A stretch of DNA of 64,000 bases, taken from NCBI RefSeq assembly GCF_006740045.1, contig NZ_AP019749.1:248001-312000 (forward strand), read 5' to 3'. Each line of letters starts with the position of its first letter. Within the stretch, counting starts at the first letter, position 1. Under the pieces are notes generated by a model. The model was not told the origin of the DNA. It did not search any database and saw only the letters and a program-made list of their open reading frames with translations. Positions 57,003-64,000 of this stretch are shown one piece after another. The stretch comes from Comamonas terrigena NBRC 13299 (GTDB lineage: Bacteria > Pseudomonadota > Gammaproteobacteria > Burkholderiales > Burkholderiaceae_C). The translations under genes were made by a program, and so were the position numbers.

Positions 57003-58184
57003 ATGAGCTTCCAGATTGCGCTGTCGGCGCTCCAAGCGATCAACAACCAGCTCGACAACATCTCGCAGAACATCGCCAACACCGGCACCACGGGCTACAA
57101 GTCCAGCCGCACCAACTTCGCGGCCATGTATGCCGGCTCGTCGCCCAACGGCGTGCGCGCCGCCTCCACCACCCAGACCCTGGATGTGGCGGGCGGTCTG
57201 CTGAGCACCGGCCGCAACCTGGATGTGGCCATCGCGGGCAATGGCTACTTCATGGTGAAGGACAGCACCGGCGTGATGAACTACACCCGTGTCGGCGTGT
57301 TCGATGTGGACAAGCAGGGCGTGCTGGTGGACCACATGGGTCGCCAGGTGCAGGGGTACGGCGTGACCGCCGGCAATGCGGCCCTGGGCAATCTGGGCAA
57401 CCTGACGGTGCCGACCGGCCAGATCCCGGCGCAGGCCAGCACCTCGGTGGACTTCGTGGCCAATCTGTCGGCGGACTGGAGCGTGCCGGCCAATGCGTTC
57501 AACCCCACGGATTCCAGCAGCTACAACAGCTCGACCGTGTCCGTGGTGTATGACTCGCTGGGTCGCCAGCACACCGTCACCCAGTACTTCGTCAAGACGG
57601 CGAACAACACGGTGGAAGTGCACTACCAGAACGAAAACACCGCCGTGGGCACCAGCACGCTGAAGTTCACGACTGCAGGGCAGCTGGACACCGCGGCTTC
57701 CACCGTTGCGGCCGTGAACCTGACACCGGCCGGCGCGAATGCGCTGTCGGTGACGTTCGACTATGCCGGCACCACCCAGTTTGCCGGTGACACCTCGACC
57801 ACCACCAATGCCTCGGACGGCTATGCCTCGGGCACGATGGTGAATGTGCTGGTCGGCGCCGATGGCTCGGTGAATGCGCAGTACAGCAACGGCATGGTGC
57901 AGAGCGTGGGCGTGATCGCGCTGGCCACTTTCCCCAGCGACAGCGGGCTGACGGCCGTGGACGGCACCAGCTGGCAGGCTTCGGCCAAGTCCGGTGCCGC
58001 ACTGATCGGCACCCCTGGCACGGGGCAGCTGGGCGAGCTGGAAAGCCAGCAGCTGGAGCAGTCGAATGTGGAAGTCGCATCCGAGCTGGTGGACCTGATG
58101 GGCGCGCAGCGCAACTACCAGGCCAACACCAAGGTGATCAGCACGCAGAACGAAATCATGCAGTCGCTGATGCAGGTGATGTAA
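57003..58184 (+). CDS. flgE: Flagellar hook protein FlgE
   Basis: A 393-residue hook subunit: QNIANTGTTGYKSSRTNFAA at the N-terminus, and QSNVEVASELVDLMGAQRNY with QANTKVISTQNEIMQSLMQV at the C-terminus. The central part is Thr/Ser/Gly-rich. Followed by flgF after 16 bases. Confidence 0.96.
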   Translation: MSFQIALSALQAINNQLDNISQNIANTGTTGYKSSRTNFAAMYAGSSPNGVRAASTTQTLDVAGGLLSTGRNLDVAIAGNGYFMVKDSTGVMNYTRVGVFDVDKQGVLVDHMGRQVQGYGVTAGNAALGNLGNLTVPTGQIPAQASTSVDFVANLSADWSVPANAFNPTDSSSYNSSTVSVVYDSLGRQHTVTQYFVKTANNTVEVHYQNENTAVGTSTLKFTTAGQLDTAASTVAAVNLTPAGANALSVTFDYAGTTQFAGDTSTTTNASDGYASGTMVNVLVGADGSVNAQYSNGMVQSVGVIALATFPSDSGLTAVDGTSWQASAKSGAALIGTPGTGQLGELESQQLEQSNVEVASELVDLMGAQRNYQANTKVISTQNEIMQSLMQVM

Positions 58185-58200
58185 GGCGGGAGCGGCGCTC

Positions 58201-58923
58201 ATGGACAAGCTGATCTATACCGTCATGACGGGCGCGGAGCGTGCGTTCCATGCCCAGCAGGTGCACGCCAACAACCTGGCCAATGCCGACACCACGGGCT
58301 TTCGTGCCGACTACGAAGTGGCCGGCACGCAGGCCGTGGGCGGGTATGGCTACGACAGCCGCCACCAGAGCACTGGGGCCACGGATGTGGTGTCGCAGCG
58401 CCTGGGGGCGGTGCGCGAAACCGGGCGCGATCTGGACGTCGCCGTGCTGGGCCAGGGGCTGATCACGGTGGCGGACGCCGGCGGCGAGGCCTATACCCGT
58501 GCCGGTGCCATGCTGGTGGACAGCGAAGGCAATCTCTCCATCAACGGCCGGGCAGTGCTGGGCGATGGCGGACCGATTGTGCTGCCGCCGTTTCGCGTCC
58601 TGTCGGTGGCCGAGGATGGCACCGTGTCCATCCTGCCGGAGAACGGGACCGAGATGCAGGAAGTCGACCGGCTGAAGCTGGTGGACGGCAGTCAGCCCAT
58701 GACCAAGACCACCGCAGGTCTGCTGGTGTCGCGCAGCGGCGAAGCCCTGCCCGCCAGCGAGACCGTGCGCGTGCGCAGCGGCGCGCTGGAGTCGTCCAAC
58801 GTGCAGGCCGTGGAGGAGATGGTGGCCGTGATGGACATCAGCCGCCAGTTTGAAATCCAGATGAAGTTGTATCAGGCCGCCGACGGCATGGCCGAGGCCG
58901 GCAACCGGCTGCTGCGTGATTGA
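58201..58923 (+). CDS. flgF: Proximal rod protein FlgF
   Basis: A 240-residue rod protein. HANNLANADTTGFRADYE and ALESSNVQAVEEMVAVMDIS with RQFEIQMKLYQAADGMAEAG (in parts) are conserved. It lies between flgE and flgG; length is normal. Confidence 0.95.
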   Translation: MDKLIYTVMTGAERAFHAQQVHANNLANADTTGFRADYEVAGTQAVGGYGYDSRHQSTGATDVVSQRLGAVRETGRDLDVAVLGQGLITVADAGGEAYTRAGAMLVDSEGNLSINGRAVLGDGGPIVLPPFRVLSVAEDGTVSILPENGTEMQEVDRLKLVDGSQPMTKTTAGLLVSRSGEALPASETVRVRSGALESSNVQAVEEMVAVMDISRQFEIQMKLYQAADGMAEAGNRLLRD

Positions 58924-58977
58924 GTTGCAGTGCGTCGCCCGCCAGGGTGACAGGGACCACGTAAAAGGAACACCACC

Positions 58978-59763
58978 ATGAATCCCGCTTTGCTCGTGAG
59001 CAAGACCGGCCTGCAGGCCCAGGACGCCAAGTTGCAGGTGATTGCGCACAATCTGGCCAACGTAAACACCGTGGGCTTCAAGCGCAACAGTGCAGCGTTT
59101 GAAGACCAGTTCTATGAAATCACCCGCATGCCGGGCAGCAACAGCCAGGGCGACAACCGCGTGCCCGCCGGCGTGCAGCTGGGCACCGGCGTGCGGCTGG
59201 TGTCCACGCACAAGCAGTTCACCGAAGGCAGCATGCAGAACACCAGCCAGCAGCTGGATGTGGCCATCGTGGGCAATGGCTTTCTGCAGGTGCTGCAGGC
59301 GAACGGCGATACGGCCTATACCCGTGCCGGTCAGCTGCAGGTGGACAACGAAGGCCGCCTGGTCAACGCCAACGGCTTGCCGCTGCAGCCGGAAATCACC
59401 ATCCCCGAAGGCGCCAAGTCGGTGACCATCAGCGAAACCGGTCTGGTCAGCGCCATGGTGGGCACGGATGCCACCGCGCAGGAGCTGGGCACGCTGCAAC
59501 TGGCCACGTTCGTGAACCCGGCCGGCCTGCAGGCCCAGGGCGACAACTTGTACCTGGTGTCGCAAGCCAGCGGCGATGCGGTGCTGGGCGAGCCCGGGGA
59601 AGCCGGCTTCGGCACGCTGCGCCAGTTCGCGCTGGAAAGCTCCAACGTGCAGGCGGTGGAAGAAATGGTGGACATGATCTCGGCCCAGCGCAGCTACGAG
59701 ATGAACACCAAGGTGCTGTCCGCTGCGGACGACATGATGCGCAACCTGGCGCAAGCTGCATGA
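58978..59763 (+). CDS. flgG: Distal rod protein FlgG
   Basis: A 261-residue distal rod protein, very conserved: VIAHNLANVNTVGFKRNSAA, EGSMQNTSQQLDVAIVGNGF and ESSNVQAVEEMVDMISAQRS. Overlaps flgH by four bases (ATGA). Confidence 0.97.
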   Translation: MNPALLVSKTGLQAQDAKLQVIAHNLANVNTVGFKRNSAAFEDQFYEITRMPGSNSQGDNRVPAGVQLGTGVRLVSTHKQFTEGSMQNTSQQLDVAIVGNGFLQVLQANGDTAYTRAGQLQVDNEGRLVNANGLPLQPEITIPEGAKSVTISETGLVSAMVGTDATAQELGTLQLATFVNPAGLQAQGDNLYLVSQASGDAVLGEPGEAGFGTLRQFALESSNVQAVEEMVDMISAQRSYEMNTKVLSAADDMMRNLAQAA

Positions 59764-60443
59764 TCTGCCGCGCTGCATGGGTGCTGCGCTGGCGTGCGGC
59801 GGGTGCTGCGCTGGCCTTGCTGGCGCTGGCAGGTTGCGCGGTGCGCCCGCCCGAGGTGATGCAGCCGGCCGAATCGGTGCCGGAGTTTCTGATGGCGCCG
59901 CAGGCCAGGGCCCAGGGCGGCGGGCTGTTCGTGCCCCATGCGTCCACAGGCCTGGTGGCCGACCAGCGTGCGCACCGCGCTGGCGACATCCTGACGGTGT
60001 TGCTGGAAGAGGTGACCCAGGCCAGCAAGAAAGCCAATACCCAGACCAGCAAGGGCAGCAGCGTCGGCATCTCGCCGCCCATTCTGGGCGGCAAGAGCAT
60101 CAAGGCCGACATCGAGCTGGAAGGCAGCAGCAAGTTCAGCGGCGGCGGCAGCAGCACGCAACAGAATGCGCTGTCCGGAGCCATGACCGTCATCGTCCAG
60201 CAGGTGCTGCCCAACGGCCTGCTCTACATCAAGGGCGACCGCGCGCTGTCGCTCAACCAGGGCGATGAAGTGCTGCGCCTGAGCGGCTATGTGCGCGCCA
60301 CCGATGTGGACCTGAACAACCGCGTGTCCTCGCTGCGCGTCGCCAATGCGCGCATCAGCTACTCGGGCCATGGCGCGCTGTCCGATGCCAGCGAAGCTGG
60401 CTGGCTGACACGCTTCTTCCAAAGCCCGCTTTTCCCCTTCTGA
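59760..60443 (+). CDS. flgH: Flagellar L-ring protein FlgH
   Basis: A 227-residue outer-membrane lipoprotein; the lipobox is LAGC with C26. It forms the L-ring bushing. The family features are [32 protein letters not shown]-like region ([20 protein letters not shown]) and [16 protein letters not shown]. Starts inside flgG; flgI begins two bases after its stop. Confidence 0.95.
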   Translation: MICRAAWVLRWRAAGAALALLALAGCAVRPPEVMQPAESVPEFLMAPQARAQGGGLFVPHASTGLVADQRAHRAGDILTVLLEEVTQASKKANTQTSKGSSVGISPPILGGKSIKADIELEGSSKFSGGGSSTQQNALSGAMTVIVQQVLPNGLLYIKGDRALSLNQGDEVLRLSGYVRATDVDLNNRVSSLRVANARISYSGHGALSDASEAGWLTRFFQSPLFPF

Positions 60444-60445
60444 TC

Positions 60446-61624
60446 GTGATGATGTTTGCACGCCTGCTGTCTCGTTTCCTCTGTCGCGGTGCCATGGCCC
60501 TGGTGCTGGCAGGTCTGGCCCTGCCTTCCGGGGCGCAGCCCGCGGGCAAAACGGTGCGCGGTGCCGAGGCGGGCGCCAAGACCAGCATGCGGCCCCTGCG
60601 CCATCTGGTGCATGTCGAAGGCGTGCGCGAAAACCAGCTGATCGGTTACGGCCTGGTGGTGGGCCTGAACGGCACGGGCGACAGCACGCAGGTCAAGTTT
60701 GCGGGCCAGTCCGTGGCCAATATGCTGACCCAGTTCGGCATCAAGCTGCCCGAGAAGACCAGCACCAAGTTGAAGAACGTGGCCACGGTGATGGTCAGCG
60801 GGGTGTTCCCGCCGGGCTACCGCAAGGGCCAGAGCATCGACGTGACCGTGTCCTCGCTGGGCGATGCGAAAAGCCTGCGCGGCGGCATGCTGCTGATGGC
60901 GCCGCTGCGCGGGGTGGACAACGAGATCTATGCCATCGCCCAGGGGCAGCTGGTGGTGGGGGGCTTGAATGCCACCGGCAACAGCGGCTCCAGCGTCACC
61001 GTCAATACGCCCACTTCCGGCCGCATTCCCAACGGCGCCACGGTGGAGCGCGAGATCCCTTCCGACTTCGAGAGCGGCGAGACCGTGCTGCTGTCGCTGC
61101 GCCAGCCGAGCTTTCGCACGGCCCGCAATATCGTCCAGGCCATCAACACGCGCTACGGCGATATCGCCAGCACGCGCGATGGCACCAGCATCGAGGTGCG
61201 CGCACCGCTGGTGCCGACGCAGCGGGTCGGCTTTGTTGCCGACCTGCAGGATCTGCAGGTGGCCATGGGGCAGGAGCTGCCGCGCGTGGTCTTCAATTCG
61301 CGCACCGGCACGGTGGTGATTGCCGAAGGCGTCACGGTCAAGGCGGCCGCCGTCTCGCACGGTGCGCTGCGCGTGGTGATCCGCGAGCAGTCCAATGTCA
61401 GCCAGCCGGCACCGTTCAGCCAGGGCAACACCGTGGTGACGCCGGAGTCGAACGTGCAGGTGCAGGAGGGCAATGGGCACATGTTCGAGTGGCCTGCCGG
61501 TGCCAAGCTGCAGACCATCATCGACACCATCAACCGCACCGGTGCCTCGCCGGACGACATCATGTCCATCCTGCAGGCCCTGGACCAGGCCGGTGCACTG
61601 CATGGCGAGCTGGTGGTGATCTAA
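60446..61624 (+). CDS. flgI: Flagellar P-ring protein FlgI
   Basis: A 392-residue periplasmic ring protein with a signal peptide (about residues 1-32). [20 protein letters not shown] and [20 protein letters not shown] are conserved. The start may be GTG at 60446 or ATG at 60449 or 60452. It needs FlgA for assembly. The FlgJ rod-binding gene follows after 11 bases. Confidence 0.96.
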   Translation: MMMFARLLSRFLCRGAMALVLAGLALPSGAQPAGKTVRGAEAGAKTSMRPLRHLVHVEGVRENQLIGYGLVVGLNGTGDSTQVKFAGQSVANMLTQFGIKLPEKTSTKLKNVATVMVSGVFPPGYRKGQSIDVTVSSLGDAKSLRGGMLLMAPLRGVDNEIYAIAQGQLVVGGLNATGNSGSSVTVNTPTSGRIPNGATVEREIPSDFESGETVLLSLRQPSFRTARNIVQAINTRYGDIASTRDGTSIEVRAPLVPTQRVGFVADLQDLQVAMGQELPRVVFNSRTGTVVIAEGVTVKAAAVSHGALRVVIREQSNVSQPAPFSQGNTVVTPESNVQVQEGNGHMFEWPAGAKLQTIIDTINRTGASPDDIMSILQALDQAGALHGELVVI

Positions 61625-61635
61625 AGGGACACCCC

Positions 61636-62013
61636 ATGGAAACCTCCACCACCCGCCTTGCCGCCGAACGTCCCACGGTCCCCGCCGGAGAGGCTGGCCA
61701 ACCCCCCGTGGCCGCGGCACAGCCTGCCGACGACGCGACCGTGCAGCGCCTGACGGCTGCCGCAGTGAAGTTCGAAGGCTTTTTTGTCGCCCAGATGTTG
61801 AAGCAGATGCGACAGGCCACGGCGGCGATGGCCGATTCCGGCAGTGCCATCAATGACCGGGTCAATGACAGCACGCTGGCATTGGCCGAGCAGACCGTGG
61901 CCGACGGACTGGCGGGTCAGCGCGCATTTGGGATCGCCGATGTGCTGGTGCGGCAGATGCTGCCCCAGTCCGGCGCGGCAGTGAACGCTGCGGGAACAAG
62001 GAAACTTTCATGA
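61636..62013 (+). CDS. flgJ: FlgJ-like rod-binding protein (N-terminal half only)
   Basis: A 125-residue protein matching the rod-capping domain of FlgJ (AAVKFEGFFVAQMLKQMRQA, and later LALAEQTVADGLAGQRAFGI with ADVLVRQML). It ends where the peptidoglycan hydrolase domain would begin in the roughly 310-residue enterobacterial protein. The hydrolase is a separate gene at 53592-54401. It overlaps flgK by four bases. Confidence 0.9.
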   Translation: METSTTRLAAERPTVPAGEAGQPPVAAAQPADDATVQRLTAAAVKFEGFFVAQMLKQMRQATAAMADSGSAINDRVNDSTLALAEQTVADGLAGQRAFGIADVLVRQMLPQSGAAVNAAGTRKLS

Positions 62014-63395
62014 GCATGCTTTTCAACGGACTGACCGGTGTGGTGGCCTCGCAGGTCGCCCTCAATACCGTCAGCCACAACCTGGCGAATGCCCTGACCC
62101 CCAACTACACCCGCCAGGGCGTGGTGCTGACGGCCAAGGCGTCGGCCAACACCGCGCTGTCCGCTGGCGACGGGGTGGCCGTCACGTCGTTGATCCGCTA
62201 TGCCGACAGCTACAAGACCCAGCAGATGTGGCGCGCTGCCAGCACCAAGGGGGAATACGAGGCAGCGCAGACCTACCTGCTGCAGCTGGAACAGGTGATG
62301 GGCGATGCCGATGGCGGCATCAACGCCGCGCTGGACAAATTCTTCAGCGCCCTGAGCGCCACCAGCGTAGAGCCCACGTCCACGCCGCTGCGCCAGCAGA
62401 TCATCGAAGCCGCCAAGGCGCTGGGCCAGACCATCAACAACATCGGCCAGATCGTGTCCAACCAGGCGCTGGCCGTGCGCCAGCAGCGTGCCGTGGCGGT
62501 GGACCAGGTCAATTCCTATATCCACGAAATTGCCGCGCTGAACGACAAGATCACGCAGAGCGCCGGTGCCGGGCTGAATACCTCCTCGCTGCAGGACCAG
62601 CGTGACGCCAAGGTCGACGAGCTGTCCAAGCTGGTGGGCCTGCAGACGACCACGCAGCCGGATGGCTCCATCAATCTGTCGCTGCGCGGCGGCCAGCCCC
62701 TGGTGGTGGGCAACCGTGCCTCCACGGTCAGCGTGGATGCGGGTTCGCAGTTCCTGAGCGTGAGCTTCGGGACCGAGACGTTCCAGCTGGGCGCCGAGAA
62801 CTGGGGCGGAACCCTGGGCGGCCTGGCAGCGCTGGAGAGCGATGTGCTGCAGCCCCTGGATGCGTCCATCCGCGGGCTGGCGCAGGTCATTGCCAGCGAA
62901 ACCAATGCGGTGCTGCAGTCGGGCTATGGCACCAATGGTGCTGCAGGGACGGACCTGTTCGTGTTCGATGCCACCTCCACCTCGGCCATGCTGACGGTCA
63001 GCGCCGGCATCACCCCGGAACAGCTGGGCCTGTCGGGGGACCCCGCCAAGGTCGGCGACAGCACCAAGCTGCAGGAGCTGATTGCCTTGCAGAGCAAGGC
63101 CGTGAACATCTATGGCCCCGGAGGCACCGGCATGGTGGGCAGCTCCGTGCTGCTGGGGGATGTGTACACCCAGCTGGTGGGCAAGCTGGCCATGTACAGC
63201 CAGCAGAACAACGCTTCCTATGAAACGGCGCAGACGGTGCGCGACCAGTCGGAATCGAACTGGCGCTCCACCAGCGCGGTCAACACCGATGAAGAGGCGG
63301 TGAACCTGATGCAGTACCAGCAGATGTACCAGGCCAATATGAAGGTCATCACCGTGGCCAACGAGCTGTTCGACAGCCTGCTGGAAATGCGCTGA
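62010..63395 (+). CDS. flgK: Hook-filament junction protein FlgK
   Basis: A 461-residue junction protein (HAP1), shorter than the 540-odd residues usual in Enterobacteria; the shortening is in the variable middle. N-terminal NTVSHNLANALTPNYTRQGV and C-terminal TDEEAVNLMQYQQMYQANMK plus VITVANELFDSLLEMR are conserved. Starts inside the flgJ gene and is followed by flgL after 36 bases. Confidence 0.95.
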   Translation: MSMLFNGLTGVVASQVALNTVSHNLANALTPNYTRQGVVLTAKASANTALSAGDGVAVTSLIRYADSYKTQQMWRAASTKGEYEAAQTYLLQLEQVMGDADGGINAALDKFFSALSATSVEPTSTPLRQQIIEAAKALGQTINNIGQIVSNQALAVRQQRAVAVDQVNSYIHEIAALNDKITQSAGAGLNTSSLQDQRDAKVDELSKLVGLQTTTQPDGSINLSLRGGQPLVVGNRASTVSVDAGSQFLSVSFGTETFQLGAENWGGTLGGLAALESDVLQPLDASIRGLAQVIASETNAVLQSGYGTNGAAGTDLFVFDATSTSAMLTVSAGITPEQLGLSGDPAKVGDSTKLQELIALQSKAVNIYGPGGTGMVGSSVLLGDVYTQLVGKLAMYSQQNNASYETAQTVRDQSESNWRSTSAVNTDEEAVNLMQYQQMYQANMKVITVANELFDSLLEMR

Positions 63396-63431
63396 GGCGC
63401 ACCACCCATTCACGGACAAGGATTTCAGGCC

Positions 63432-64000
63432 ATGCGCGTATCCAGCAACCAGTACCACATCACCGTCAACGCCTCGCTGCAGAACTCCAACACCCAGCTG
63501 GAGAAGCTGATGGGGCAGATGTCCAGCGGCAATCGCCTGACGCGGCCCAGCGACGACCCCATCGCCCATGTGCGCATTTCGCGCCTGCAGCGCGAGGAGG
63601 CCAGCATCGCGCAGTACAAGGACAACATCGGTGCGCTCTCCAACCGCATGACGCAGAGCGAGACCGTGCTCAGCAGCATCAACAGCGACCTGCTGAGCAC
63701 GCGCGATCTGCTGGTGTGGGCCCTGGATGGCGGCAACACCGGCGAGGACCTGAGCGCCATGGCCACGAACCTGGAGTCCTTGCGCGATGCCCTGTACGCC
63801 AGCGCGCTGACCAAGGACCAGGAAGGCTCCTACCTGTTCTCCGGCACCCTGTCCAAGACCGCAACCGTGGGCTTCAACGCCGCGGCGGCCGCCGGTACCC
63901 GCTACACGGTGGGCGGCAACAGCGAACAGCAGCAGGTGGTGGTGGGCAATGGCCTGACCCAGCCTGCGAACGTGACGCTGGGCGATGAAATGGCGGCCAT
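63432..64000 (+). CDS. flgL: Hook-filament junction protein FlgL, 3' partial
   Basis: The frame is open from the ATG at 63432 to the right edge (189 codons visible). MRVSSNQYHITVNASLQNSN, then LEKLMGQMSSGNRLTRPSDD and PIAHVRISRLQREEA, with the flagellin-like N-terminal helix pattern, identify HAP3. LFSGTLSKTA marks the start of the middle domain. The C-terminal helix lies beyond the window; the flagellin gene is expected further right. Confidence 0.93.
   Translation, partial: MRVSSNQYHITVNASLQNSNTQLEKLMGQMSSGNRLTRPSDDPIAHVRISRLQREEASIAQYKDNIGALSNRMTQSETVLSSINSDLLSTRDLLVWALDGGNTGEDLSAMATNLESLRDALYASALTKDQEGSYLFSGTLSKTATVGFNAAAAAGTRYTVGGNSEQQQVVVGNGLTQPANVTLGDEMAA

Overview
This 64 kb window is high-GC chromosomal DNA from a betaproteobacterium, most likely a member of Comamonadaceae in Burkholderiales (Comamonas or a close relative). 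The assignment rests on the GC-rich codon use, the fused str-S10 ribosomal gene order, the R/G/D-rich tail on ribosomal protein S3, a Zn-independent HemB with HemJ beside it, and the overall gene content. I see no rRNA, tRNA, CRISPR array or insertion sequence.

Left part (1-22000): the 3' end of mrdA; a polar amino acid ABC transporter with two tandem, closely related binding proteins, followed by an EamA-type exporter; a TSUP permease; a GMC oxidoreductase; a four-gene MCE/Mla-type lipid transport operon whose permease carries a STAS-like N-terminal region; a hemerythrin protein; MarC, an SDR, a dienelactone hydrolase-like protein and a CorA-type transporter; hemB divergent from hemJ with a compact structured RNA candidate between them; a VanZ-like protein, a thioredoxin-like ferredoxin, an alpha/beta hydrolase, and a PBP5/6-type carboxypeptidase.

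Middle part (22000-34400): a fused str/S10 cluster, rpsL-rpsG-fusA-tuf-rpsJ-rplC-rplD-rplW-rplB-rpsS-rplV-rpsC-rplP-rpmC-rpsQ. It ends at a strong terminator and is followed by a peroxiredoxin instead of the spc genes. The long spacers inside it (rpsL-rpsG, fusA-tuf, rpsJ-rplC) carry strong stem-loops, and the rpsJ-rplC spacer carries a good sigma-70-type promoter inside an inverted repeat. Two unrecognised, divergently transcribed genes separate this cluster from the flagellar locus.

Right part (34400-64000): an almost complete flagellar locus. One arm reads leftward (fliM-like, fliN, fliP, fliQ, fliR, flhB, flhA). The other reads rightward (fliE-F-G-H-I-J, fliD-S-T-K-L-A, motA-motB, flgM-N, a glucosaminidase), followed by flgA on the opposite strand and flgB-C-D-E-F-G-H-I-J-K-L, the last running off the end. 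Layout and content resemble the secondary, lateral-type (Flag-2) systems: no fliO, a short FliM without the CheY-binding N-terminus, its own FliA, FlgM, MotA and MotB, and no FlhDC or LafK-like master regulator in view. FlgJ is divided into two separate genes, FlhB has NPEH in place of NPTH, and FliD contains a consensus EF-hand loop.
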